Part shown: positions 51,335-59,929 of the stretch, piece by piece
Position numbering within the stretch: position 1 is the stretch's first letter
Layout: every line of letters begins with the position of its first letter
Source of the DNA: Glycomyces paridis
GTDB taxonomy: Bacteria > Actinomycetota > Actinomycetes > Mycobacteriales > Micromonosporaceae
Length of the DNA stretch: 64,000 nt
Direction: 5' to 3'
Assembly: GCF_004912155.1 (NCBI RefSeq)
Contig: NZ_STGX01000006.1
Coordinates: 1 to 64,000 of the forward strand
Program-made: the position numbers and the translations under genes
Notes under the pieces: generated by a model
What the model saw: the letters and a program-made list of their open reading frames with translations, nothing else
Told to the model about the DNA's origin: nothing
Databases searched by the model: none

Positions 51335-53004
51335 TCAGGACGGATCCGGGGATTCGGCCCCGCGGCTGACGAGCCAGGCATGGGCTTCGTGAACGGCTTC
51401 GGCGGTCGAGGCGCCGATGATGTCGGTGGCCGGGACCGGGTGGACCGGGCCGGACAGCCCGAGCGTTCCAGCCGCGCGCATCTGGCCGAGCAACTGGGGC
51501 GTGAGGCCGGAGAGGTAGAGCCTGCCGCCTCGGCCCGAGAGCTGGTCGGCGTAGTCGGCGATGACCCGGTAGAACGTGGCACCCAGAGAAGTGCGACCGC
51601 GCAGGCGCAGCACCACGACCGGACGGCGAGCGAGGACCGGGTCGGGCAGGCCCGCCGCGAGCGTGCGGGCTCCGGCGTACAGCAGGCTGCCGTAGACGTC
51701 GAGGACGGTGACGCCGTCTCCGGTGAGGGCCTTGGGGACCGGCTCTTCGCGCATGGTGCCGTCTTCGAGCGGCCTGAGCTGGACGATCCGCAGATCGAGT
51801 GCTTCCCGGTTGAGCTGCAGCAGGAGCGACAAGGCGACGCCGAGGCCGACAGCGGTCGTCAGCGGCAGCAGCAGTGCTCCGGCGAACGTCACCACGAGGG
51901 CCGCCCGGGAGGCGTTGCCCGTGCGCAGGATCGTGGCGATCTCGCCGGGCCGTATCGATCCGACGGCAGCGTAGAGCAGCAGTCCGGCCAGGACCGGCAT
52001 CGCCACGTACCCGATCGGCACGGCGAAGACGACCAAGATCAGCACGATCCACACCCCGGAGAACACCGCGGCCCAACGGGTCCGGGCGTGCGAGGCCCGG
52101 TTGAACGCGGTCTGACCCAGCGACCCGCCGACCGGCTGGCCCTGCAGCAACCCCGCGGCGAGGTTGGCGATGCCTTGCGCGGTGAAGTCCCGGTCGGCCG
52201 AGACGGCGCGGCCGTCGGGGTTCGCCGTCGACTCACTCACCCCCGCGCCCTGGACCAGCACGATGACCGCGACCGAGACCGCGCCAGCGATCAGGTCGAA
52301 CGACAGCAGCCCGAGATCGGGGAGCACGGGTACCGGCAGCCCGCGCGGGATCGCCCCGGCGTCGGCGACCGTCACGACATCAGCCCCGAACAGCGCGGCC
52401 ACTGCCGTGGGCACGGCCACGGCCACCAGGGCCGCCAGCATCGACCAGCGAGTGCGTCCTATGAGCATCACCCCAAAGCGATCGCCGCCGTGCCGGTCAG
52501 CAGCGAGGGCAAATAGACCGCTGCGGGGTCGGTCAGGACCGACCAGGCCTTGCCGACCGCGTTCGCGCCTTCGACCGGGGCGCCGGTCAGGTTCCCGAGC
52601 TGGCCGAGCGCGATGTTGACCGCGACGCCGGTGAGGAATCCGATCATGACCGAATGCGAAACGAACCGGGTGTAGCGGCCCAGGCGCAGCAGCCCGGCCC
52701 CCATCATAATGAGCCCGGCGAGGACGGTGACCAGGAACAGCGATGGGAGCAGGTCGTCTTCGGCGACCCCGGAAAGCGCCGACTCGGCGGCCAGGGCCGC
52801 CGCAGTGGTCGTGGTGACCACCATGAGCGCGGTCGACGAGGTCAGCCCGCCGACGATGGTTCCGGACATCGCCGCGTAGATCCCGTGGACGGGACTGACC
52901 CCGACCACCACCGCGGCGGCCATGCCGTCGGGAACCCGCGCGACCGCGCCCGCCAGAGCCACCACAGCGTCCCTTCGGACCATCGCTGCACGAGACCTTG
53001 CCAT
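51335..53004 (-). pseudogene. SulP-family anion transporter split by a frameshift
   Basis: Two minus-strand frames make one SulP protein. The first (53004 to 52468, 178 residues) starts at ATG with AAGGGG upstream, carries the N-terminal helices and stops at LTGTAAIALG-TGA. The second (52471 to 51335, 378 residues) continues at once with MLIGRTRWSMLAAL and the C-terminal helices, then a STAS domain (VVVLRLRGRTSLGATFYRVI). The join lies at TTGGGGTGATG; one extra G would restore a single frame. It could be a real mutation, a sequencing slip in the G run or a programmed shift. Confidence 0.75.
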
Positions 53005-53168
53005 GAATCCCCTTCGGACGGTGACTTCGGGTACGGCGAGCCTAGCCAGCGCCACCGGCCCTGTCCGGGAAGTGCTGGACGCGCCTCGAGGTCCGATGCA
53101 CCGCAACGCCTGACGGCAGGACCGTCGCGACTTAGAGTGAGCTGACGACAACAGCAACGGAGAATGTC

Positions 53169-53306
53169 ATGGGCCGACAACGGCGCGACCGCCAGCGGAG
53201 GCGGATGTGGTTCATGATCGTGACCGGCGCGGTCGTCAGCGGCGCGGCCGTGGGCGCTGGCGCCTGGCTCGGACGCGGGCGGCGCACAGCCGCGCCGAAA
53301 GACTGA
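53169..53306 (+). CDS. Small single-helix membrane protein (45 residues)
   Basis: ATG at 53169 with GGAG eight bases upstream; very basic leader (GRQRRDRQRRR), one helix rich in Val, Gly and Ala, then a basic tail (GRGRRTAAPKD). It precedes the Sap/GAP gene by ten bases and is probably its operon partner. Too short for most gene callers. Function unknown. Confidence 0.6.
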   Translation: MGRQRRDRQRRRMWFMIVTGAVVSGAAVGAGAWLGRGRRTAAPKD

Positions 53307-53316
53307 GGCGGTCCCC

Positions 53317-53997
53317 GTGGCCGACGCATTGGCGGCGATGCTCCCCTTCGCCGTCGGCATCCTGATCTCCCCGCTCCCAGTCGCCGCCGTGATCATGCTG
53401 CTGGTCAGCGACGGCGGCACCCGCAAAGCCACCGTGTTCGAGGCGACCTGGCTGCTCGTCTCCTTCACTGTCGTCCTCGGCGTCGCCGCCCTGATCGACA
53501 AGGCGGCCCCACACACTGCCACCGGCACCCCCACCTGGGAGGCGATCGTCATGCTCGCCCTCGGGATAGTCATGCTCGCGCTCGCGCTGCTGGTCCTCGC
53601 CGCCTGGCGCCGCCAGCGCCGCACGAAAGGCGACCTGCCGATTCCGCGCTGGATGCACGCGCTCGACGGGCTCTCGGCCGCCAAGACCGCTGGGCTCGCG
53701 GCGGTCCTCATCGTCGCCAATCCCGTCAACGCCAGCATGCTGATCGCCGCGGGCATCGCACTCGGCCGCGCCCAGCTTCCGGGTGATGAAGACGCCCTGA
53801 CCGCGGTCCTGTTCACCGTCATCGCGTCCCTGACCATGCTCGCGCCGTGGGCCATCACCGTCCTGTCGGGCCGCGGGGCGGGCCTCCTGCCCCGGATGCG
53901 GCACTGGCTGCTGCTGCACAACAACGCCCTGACCTTCTGGATGACCCTCGCGTTCGGACTGGTGTTCCTGGTCAAGGGCCTGCGCGCCCTCATCTGA
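53317..53997 (+). CDS. GAP/Sap-family (sulfolipid-addressing-protein-like) membrane protein, copy 1
   Basis: 226 residues, six helices. The N-terminus LPFAVGILISPLPVAAVIMLL and the mid-protein NPVNASMLIAAG are the family marks; related Sap proteins in mycobacteria take part in glycolipid export. GTG at 53317. It is followed 13 bases later by the intact SulP transporter gene. A second member lies at 56237. Confidence 0.8.
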   Translation: MADALAAMLPFAVGILISPLPVAAVIMLLVSDGGTRKATVFEATWLLVSFTVVLGVAALIDKAAPHTATGTPTWEAIVMLALGIVMLALALLVLAAWRRQRRTKGDLPIPRWMHALDGLSAAKTAGLAAVLIVANPVNASMLIAAGIALGRAQLPGDEDALTAVLFTVIASLTMLAPWAITVLSGRGAGLLPRMRHWLLLHNNALTFWMTLAFGLVFLVKGLRALI

Positions 53998-54010
53998 GAC
54001 GGAGTAGACG

Positions 54011-55678
54011 ATGCTGGACTCCCTGCGCCACTACAAGAGCGCGTGGCTGCGTCCCGATCTCATCGCGGGACTCACCGTCTGGGCCGTCCTCATCCCCGAG
54101 TCCCTCGCGTACGCCGCCATCGCGGGTGTGCCGCCCGTGGTCGGCCTGTACGCGGCGGTGCCCGCGCTGATCCTCTACGCGATCTTCGGATCGTCGCGAC
54201 ACCTCGTGGTGGGGTCGATGGCCGCCACCGCAGCGCTCTCGGCGAGCATCGTCGCCGTCTACGCCGATGCGGGCGGTGACGACTACACGGCCGTGACGAC
54301 CGCGCTCGCGATCGTGACCGGGGTCGTCGCGCTCGCCGCGGGCCTGCTGCGCTTGGGGTTCCTTGCCGGGTTCATCTCCGAGCCGGTCCTCAAAGGCTTC
54401 ATCCTCGGCATGGCCCTGACGATCATCGTCGGTCAGCTCCCGAAACTCCTGGGCATTGACAAGGCCGAGGGGAACTTCTTCGAACAGGCCTGGGGCGTGG
54501 TCACGCACCTGGGCGACACGAACCCGTGGACGCTCGCCGTCGGCGCCGTCTGCCTCGCGGTGGTCCTGGCCTGCAAGCGGTGGCTGCCGCTGGTGCCCGG
54601 ATCGCTAGTGGCGGTATTCCTCGGCATCGGCGCGGTCGTCGCGCTCGGTCTGGCCGATCGCGATGTCGACATCGTCGGCCACATCGACTCCGGACTCCCC
54701 GCGTTCGGGCTGCCCGACGTCCCCACGGCCACCTGGATCGACCTCATCGGACCGGCCGTCGGCGTCATGCTCATCGGCTTCGCCGAAGGCCTCGGCGCGG
54801 GCAAGGCCTACGCCGACAAGAACGGCTACCGGATCAACCCGAACCGGGAACTCATCGGCCTCGGCGCCGCCAACCTCGGCTCCGGCCTCTCCTCCGGCAT
54901 GGTCGTCAACGGCAGCCTCTCCAAGACCGCCGTCAACGGGGGCGCAGGCGCCCGCACCCAGCTCTCCGGCCTCACCGTCGCCGCCCTGACCGTCGTGACC
55001 CTACTGTTCCTCACCGCCCTGTTCGAGCAGCTCCCCGAGGCCGCGCTGGCGGCCGTCGTGATCGCGGCCCTCATCGAACTGGTCGACTTCAGGCTGCTCA
55101 AGCGGTACTGGAAAGCCTCGCTCGCTCCGCGCGGTACCCCGGCATCGCTCGCGGCCCGGCCGGACTTCACCGCCGCCGTCGCCGCGATGCTCGGCGTCCT
55201 CATCTTCGACACCCTGCCGGGCCTGGTCATCGGCATGGCACTGTCGCTGCTGCTGCTCATCTACCGGGCTTCGCGTCCGCACCTGACCCGCTTGGGCCAC
55301 AAGCCGGACGGGACCTGGGTCGACCTGGCCCGCCACGACGACGCCATGGAGATCGAGGGCGTCGCGGTCGTCCGCTGCGACGGCGGCCTGTTCTTCGCCA
55401 ACACCGACCATGTCCGATCCGAACTCATCATCGCAGCCGAAGGGACGCAGGCCCTGGTATTGGACGGAGAGTCGATGCCCGCCGTCGACCTCTCCGGCGC
55501 GAAGATGCTGGCCGAACTCGACCGGCGCCTGGCCGCCGACAGCATCGACTTCTACCTCGCCCACGACATCGGACAAGTCCGCGACATCCTGCGTCGGGCC
55601 GAGACGGACCTACAACGCGTCTACCCCACGGTCGAAGCGGCCGTCCAGGCCGCCCGCGCGGCCCGACCGACCACGTGA
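54011..55678 (+). CDS. SulP-family anion transporter with STAS domain
   Basis: 555 residues, intact. About 12 to 14 helices begin with RPDLIAGLTVWAVLIPESLAYA and PPVVGLYAAVPALILYAIFGSS, typical of SulP sulfate/bicarbonate carriers. The STAS domain is at about 440-545 (GVAVVRCDGGLFFANTDHV, LVLDGESMPAVDLSGAKML). It may replace the frameshifted paralogue nearby. It is co-transcribed with the Sap/GAP gene upstream. Confidence 0.9.
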   Translation: MLDSLRHYKSAWLRPDLIAGLTVWAVLIPESLAYAAIAGVPPVVGLYAAVPALILYAIFGSSRHLVVGSMAATAALSASIVAVYADAGGDDYTAVTTALAIVTGVVALAAGLLRLGFLAGFISEPVLKGFILGMALTIIVGQLPKLLGIDKAEGNFFEQAWGVVTHLGDTNPWTLAVGAVCLAVVLACKRWLPLVPGSLVAVFLGIGAVVALGLADRDVDIVGHIDSGLPAFGLPDVPTATWIDLIGPAVGVMLIGFAEGLGAGKAYADKNGYRINPNRELIGLGAANLGSGLSSGMVVNGSLSKTAVNGGAGARTQLSGLTVAALTVVTLLFLTALFEQLPEAALAAVVIAALIELVDFRLLKRYWKASLAPRGTPASLAARPDFTAAVAAMLGVLIFDTLPGLVIGMALSLLLLIYRASRPHLTRLGHKPDGTWVDLARHDDAMEIEGVAVVRCDGGLFFANTDHVRSELIIAAEGTQALVLDGESMPAVDLSGAKMLAELDRRLAADSIDFYLAHDIGQVRDILRRAETDLQRVYPTVEAAVQAARAARPTT

Positions 55679-55784
55679 GCGCAGCAGGTTTCGGAGCTTC
55701 TCCCCTTCACCCGCTTCGGCAATCCGTCGCGAACGTGACCCATCGGACATATCGTGATCGCACCGACTGAAACGAGGGACCGAT

Positions 55785-56192
55785 ATGGACAGTGACGGGC
55801 AACGCGCGGCCTGGGCGATCGGCGGTCTCATACTCGCCGCGGCTGTCATGGTCGTGCTCGGCTGCTGGCAGATCATCGCCGGGATCTTCGCCGTCGCCGG
55901 GGACGGCTTCTACACCACCGTGACCGGCTACGTGCTCGATCTCGACGTCGACGCCTGGGGCTGGGTGCACATCGTCCTCGGCGCCCTTACCCTCGCTGCC
56001 GGGCTCGCACTGTTCTCCGGGGCCACCTGGGCCCGCGCCATCGGGATCGTCCTCGCCTGCCTGGTGATGCTCAACAACTTCCTCTTCCTGCCGTTCTACC
56101 CGTTCTGGTCGATCATGATCTGCGCCTTGGCCGCCTTCGGCATCTGGGCGATGGCGACCGCTCCCGGCCGCGGCCCGACCCGCACCTACTGA
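55785..56192 (+). CDS. DUF7144-type four-helix membrane protein
   Basis: 135 residues. Helices at about 10-35, 58-78, 82-102 and 106-126, with GWVHIVLGALTLAAGLALFSG in the middle, the pattern of the DUF7144 family of small actinobacterial membrane proteins. ATG at 55785 has GAGGGA eight bases upstream. Function unknown. It is 106 bases after the SulP gene. Confidence 0.7.
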   Translation: MDSDGQRAAWAIGGLILAAAVMVVLGCWQIIAGIFAVAGDGFYTTVTGYVLDLDVDAWGWVHIVLGALTLAAGLALFSGATWARAIGIVLACLVMLNNFLFLPFYPFWSIMICALAAFGIWAMATAPGRGPTRTY

Positions 56193-56236
56193 CCGGCCGA
56201 TCCCAGCCCGGCCCAACCACCAGGAAGGCGGCCCCC

Positions 56237-56905
56237 ATGCTCGGCCAGATACTCGGCGACGTGCTGACTCCCGCGATCGGCATAGCCTTGAGCCCGATCC
56301 CGATCATCGCCGCGATCCTCATGCTCCTGTCCCCGCGGGCAGGTAGAACGGCACCGGCGTTCGCCGCCGGATGGCTCGGCGGGATCCTCCTCGTCGCGCT
56401 CCTGGTCATGCTGTTCGTGCCCGCTTCAGCCGCCGCCGGACAAGGCGGGGGCGGCACCGCCGTCGGCATCGTCAAACTCGTCCTCGGCGCGCTGTTCCTG
56501 CTCATGGCGCTCGGCCAATGGCGCAAGCGCCCCAAGCCCGGTGAGACGCCCGAACTGCCGAAGTGGATGGCCGGCATCGACAGCATGGGCCCGCTCGCGG
56601 CGGTCGGGATCGGCGCCGGACTCTCGGCCCTGAACCCCAAGAACCTGCCCCTCGCCCTCGCCGCAGGCCTGTCCCTGACCGGACTCTCCGGGGGTGAGTC
56701 CGCCCTCGGCCTTGCCGTGTTCGTGCTCCTGGCCGGATCCAGCGTCCTGGCGCCCGTCGTCGTCTACCTGCTCTTCAGCGCCCGGATGCAGCGCCCGCTG
56801 TCGAGGCTCAAAGACTGGCTCACCGCCAACAACGCCACCGTCATGTTCATCGTCCTGCTCGTCCTCGGCACCACCCTGATCGGCAAAGGCCTCGCCAGTC
56901 TCTAA
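56237..56905 (+). CDS. GAP/Sap-family membrane protein, copy 2
   Basis: 222 residues, six helices. LTPAIGIALSPIPIIAAILMLL, WLGGILLVALLVML and GIGAGLSALNPKNLPLALAAG match the Sap/GAP pattern, with NPKN in place of NPVN of copy 1. ATG at 56237 has AAGGCGG upstream. It is likely involved in lipid or metabolite export like its relatives; this is inference from family only. Confidence 0.8.
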   Translation: MLGQILGDVLTPAIGIALSPIPIIAAILMLLSPRAGRTAPAFAAGWLGGILLVALLVMLFVPASAAAGQGGGGTAVGIVKLVLGALFLLMALGQWRKRPKPGETPELPKWMAGIDSMGPLAAVGIGAGLSALNPKNLPLALAAGLSLTGLSGGESALGLAVFVLLAGSSVLAPVVVYLLFSARMQRPLSRLKDWLTANNATVMFIVLLVLGTTLIGKGLASL

Positions 56906-56910
56906 CCGCA

Positions 56911-56957
56911 TGGCGACCTGCTGGGATTCGAACCCACACGCCTCGCAGAGTCCGCTC
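56911..56957 (-). other. tRNA 3'-half remnant (T-arm and acceptor end)
   Basis: Minus strand reads GTGGGTTCGAATCCCAG, a T arm with loop TTCGAAT and four of five stem pairs, then a 3' tail GGTCGCCA. No D arm or anticodon arm precedes it. Such tRNA ends are typical scars of element integration. The rest of 56906-57158 shows no supported gene. Confidence 0.4.
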
Positions 56958-57158
56958 AACACCAGAACGAAGACTTCCTCCTCCCCCACCCATCCTCGAC
57001 AGTGCAGCGCTTTCGCAAGCCAGATGAGGACTCCGACGATGCGGTGGGCGTCGTTGCCCCGCGTCGTTCGCCGATCACTCTGATAGTGCGGTCACAACCT
57101 GTCATCGCCCGACGTAGCCCCGGTGTCCTTGCACGTGGCGAAAGTGCCGTGCCGATCC

Positions 57159-57494
57159 TCAGCCCGCCACCAGGCGGTAGAGGCTTCGGCGGCTGATCCC
57201 GTACTCGGCGGCCAGCGCTTTCTTGCAAGCTCCTGCGCGTACTGCGGCCAGTAGTCGCTGGTAGTCATCCGGGTCGAGGCGGTCGCGGATCGCGCGAGGT
57301 TCGCCGTTTCGGGAGGCAGCGGCGAGCCCAGAGACTTGCAAACCCGGCTGGTGCCGTTCCGGGAACCCGGCGGCCGAAATGACGTCCCGTACGCAGGCCA
57401 GTAGGCGTGTGACCTGCGGTGATGAGTTGTAGTAAGCGGTGCTAAGGTCCACATCATATTCATATTCATATACATGAATATGATTCAGATTCAT
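57159..57494 (-). CDS. Orphan helix-turn-helix protein, recombinase-tail-like
   Basis: About 111 residues if started at ATG 57494; the frame is open to 57566. The C-terminal DDYQRLLAAVRAGACKKALA and EYGISRRSLYRLV form the helix-turn-helix seen at the end of resolvase/invertase serine recombinases. No catalytic domain is present, so it is either a decayed recombinase or a small DNA-binding protein. The 5' part runs through the palindromic repeat copy B, which makes the start uncertain and self-binding possible. Confidence 0.45.
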   Translation of the reverse strand: MNLNHIHVYEYEYDVDLSTAYYNSSPQVTRLLACVRDVISAAGFPERHQPGLQVSGLAAASRNGEPRAIRDRLDPDDYQRLLAAVRAGACKKALAAEYGISRRSLYRLVAG

Positions 57495-57513
57495 TGCGTT
57501 GCAACACATCTCA
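57449..57513. repeat. AT-rich palindromic boundary repeat, copy B
   Basis: It contains CATATTCAT repeats, the dyad TTCATATACATGAA and ATTCATTGCGTTGCAA. It aligns with copy A at the tRNA-Val end in the same orientation, both opening with CCACA and closing with ATCTCA. It overlaps the 5' part of the helix-turn-helix gene. Confidence 0.55.
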
Positions 57514-57569
57514 CCCGATGCCTGATCAGGCCACAAGGTCTTGGAGGCGTTGTGTCGAGTCGCCACGAT

Positions 57570-59510
57570 TCAGCCGGAGCTCGGTCTCACCTCCGTGACC
57601 GGACGATCGACCGTTTCCGCTGCCACCGCGAGCGCCACCGCATAGGCCCAATCTGTTCGGTGCCGTGCATGATAGGCGTCCCACTCGGAGTTTCCACGGT
57701 TGGCGAGGACGAGGATCTGGTCGACGTGGTCGGTCGTGCCGCTAGGTATGTCGATCTTGGTCGCCATCTCCAGGAAGCGGCGCCAGCGGTTCCGGAGCTG
57801 GCCGCTCGGGTACGGCGGGATGACGAGGAGAGTGCGGGGCAGCGCTGAACGGTCGGCGATTTGCTCGAGCTCCCAGCTCAGGCCTTTGGTGACGGCGCCG
57901 GGTGCCGCCGCGACGACTATCATCGCGCTGCTGTCGAGGCGGGAGCCGACGGTAGCTTGCCACGCGTCGTGAGCTAGTGATTCGCGCGCTGCCCCAAGCG
58001 GTGCCTGCTTAGAATTCGGGTTGTTCACCGCGATGACCGGGCCGTAGGTGGACAGGTACCGGACAAGGATCTCCTCGAAGCGTTCGAACTGATGGCCCCC
58101 AAGTTTGTCCATTATCGACTTCCTGGTGAGCGGGCTCGTTCGTATGGTCACTTCGTCGTCAGAGAAGTTCCGAAGGAAAATGATCGGCGCACGGTTGTCT
58201 GCCTCGAGTTTCTGCGTAGTGTCCAGAAGGCTCTGACGTCGCGCATAGCGGTACAGAGCTCCGCTTATAGTGAGAAGCATCAGCGCCACCGCGAGCGTGT
58301 CGATGATTAGCAATGGAACCGGTATGAGCCGCCAAGCGAACGGTTCATCGGCGAGGACCACCGGATGCCAGCGTCCGTTCGCCGTAACCTCGTCGGTCGC
58401 GCTCAGCGCCAGCAGGATTGCCGGAACGAGCAGCGCTACGAGGCCCAGGACGAAGGTCACGCTCGAAAGGAACACTCCGATGCCGGCCCGGCCCTGGTTC
58501 CTATGGGTGCGCACCTGCGGCTCTGCATGCCGGCCCCAGATCTGGTTGGTGCCTGGCGCATGCCGCCGTCCGAGGGTGTAGACGACAGGAAGGAGTCCGA
58601 GGACCGCCGCCGAGACAGCGGTGGGGAGCGGAAGTGCTTGACTCAGCCCCACCAGTACCAGCATCGTCCAGAATCGCATTCGCGCGCGCCGGGCGAGACG
58701 GGTCGACCGTTCCGACACGTCCAACCACCGTACTCCGGGGATCCCGGCTGGGACGCCTGAAGCCGCCCGTACGCCGCGGCAGCGTTCACGTAGCCATCCG
58801 AGGAGGTTCAAGGTGGCATAGAGCGTGATGAAGATGAACGCGAGGTTCCAGCCCGTTCGCAACAGCAAGGTCGCTTGAACTGGTGGATGGATAGCGGGCC
58901 CCGGGGCGCCAACGAGATGCTCCCACTGCAGTTCGGCGACGGCCAGGGCAAGCGCGGTGTCCTCTGCGAGATGCGCTTGATCGGACATCATTGTCGACTG
59001 AAGAACGTAGTTGCCGCGTCGCGCGACCACCACTACTAGCGGCTGCGTCACTTCGTCCGACGGCCGACTGACGACGATCTGGGATCCGAACGGGATATCG
59101 TCCGTCGGGATGATCTCCGCGTCGAGTTGACGGGCGTCATCGAGGATGAGGGCCTGTTGATACGCCGCCCACTCGAAGGAGGCGCAGCGCCGGATCCGGA
59201 GCACGACTAGACGCTCATCGGCGGTTGTCCATCCTTGGAACACTTGCTCGCAGCTGTGATCGTCGCCCGGCACGCCCTCCACACTCGGCGGGAACTGCTG
59301 ATCTGCCAGCTGCAGGTCCAGGTGCGGTTCCATTGTCGGAAGCAGCAGGGCGGCGGGTTCTGGACCGGTGGTCCGCTCGATCGGAGGAGCCGACCCTGCG
59401 GTCACCGCGGTGACGGCGGCGAGCGCTAGCACGGTCACTCCCAGTAGCGACAGGGCGATGCGACGAGGGGTCACTTGAAACCATCCGTAGAGGGTTTCAG
59501 GCATCATCAT
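57570..59510 (-). CDS. Multi-helix membrane protein with TIR-like C-terminal domain
   Basis: 646 residues. Helix 1 (19-37), an extracytoplasmic domain with Cys87 and Cys109 (about 40-210), then helices at about 218-240, 281-313, 345-370 and 395-420. The cytoplasmic C-terminal domain (440-570) is Rossmann-like: IIFLRNFSDDE, YGPVIAVNNP, MIVVAAAP and GLSWELEQI, where Glu547 is placed like the catalytic Glu of TIR domains. I recognise the layout from unannotated actinobacterial membrane proteins. ATG cluster at 59510 with AAGGAAGGCGG upstream. It may be the effector of the TIR/caspase cluster. Confidence 0.7.
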   Translation of the reverse strand: MMMPETLYGWFQVTPRRIALSLLGVTVLALAAVTAVTAGSAPPIERTTGPEPAALLLPTMEPHLDLQLADQQFPPSVEGVPGDDHSCEQVFQGWTTADERLVVLRIRRCASFEWAAYQQALILDDARQLDAEIIPTDDIPFGSQIVVSRPSDEVTQPLVVVVARRGNYVLQSTMMSDQAHLAEDTALALAVAELQWEHLVGAPGPAIHPPVQATLLLRTGWNLAFIFITLYATLNLLGWLRERCRGVRAASGVPAGIPGVRWLDVSERSTRLARRARMRFWTMLVLVGLSQALPLPTAVSAAVLGLLPVVYTLGRRHAPGTNQIWGRHAEPQVRTHRNQGRAGIGVFLSSVTFVLGLVALLVPAILLALSATDEVTANGRWHPVVLADEPFAWRLIPVPLLIIDTLAVALMLLTISGALYRYARRQSLLDTTQKLEADNRAPIIFLRNFSDDEVTIRTSPLTRKSIMDKLGGHQFERFEEILVRYLSTYGPVIAVNNPNSKQAPLGAARESLAHDAWQATVGSRLDSSAMIVVAAAPGAVTKGLSWELEQIADRSALPRTLLVIPPYPSGQLRNRWRRFLEMATKIDIPSGTTDHVDQILVLANRGNSEWDAYHARHRTDWAYAVALAVAAETVDRPVTEVRPSSG

Positions 59511-59598
59511 CCGCCTTCCTTGACATCAGGTAACGGAGCGGAGGCACTATGTACGACCAGTCGTAGCCGCGATACTGAGATGCTGGTAGCAGACATCG

Positions 59599-59928
59599 TC
59601 ATTGCGTCTCCTGTCCGTCCGGAGCTTCGATCTCGCGGCCCAGGTATTGCTGCAGGGCGGATTCGATGACGGGAAGATACCGCCACACCTGTTCGCGGTC
59701 GCTTTCCTTCTCCTGCTCGGAAAGCTCGGCGAAGGGGGTCGACAGCTGAGTGGTCCAGCGGGCCGCGAGATCCGGTGGGATCGTCAGGGATCCGTCATCG
59801 CCTTTTTCGCATCTCGAGTGGAGATACCGCTGCCAATGTGACCAGCGCTCATGCTCGATCGCCGCAAGTGATTCCAACAGGGCGGCGGTTCTCAGCGCGG
59901 AAACGATCTCAGCACGCGATGCAGACAT
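59599..59928 (-). CDS. Small RyR-domain-like protein
   Basis: 109 residues. IEHERWSHWQRYL (24-36) then PFAELSEQEKESDREQV (65-81) recall the RyR repeat, whose hallmark is P-Y-x-E-L-x-E-x-E-K-x-x-D-R near the C-terminus. RyR-like domains occur in prokaryotic conflict systems as presumed ligand sensors. ATG at 59928 is one base after the caspase stop (TAGcATG), so translation is coupled. An 88-base gap separates it from the membrane protein gene. Confidence 0.65.
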   Translation of the reverse strand: MSASRAEIVSALRTAALLESLAAIEHERWSHWQRYLHSRCEKGDDGSLTIPPDLAARWTTQLSTPFAELSEQEKESDREQVWRYLPVIESALQQYLGREIEAPDGQETQ

Positions 59929-59929
59929 G

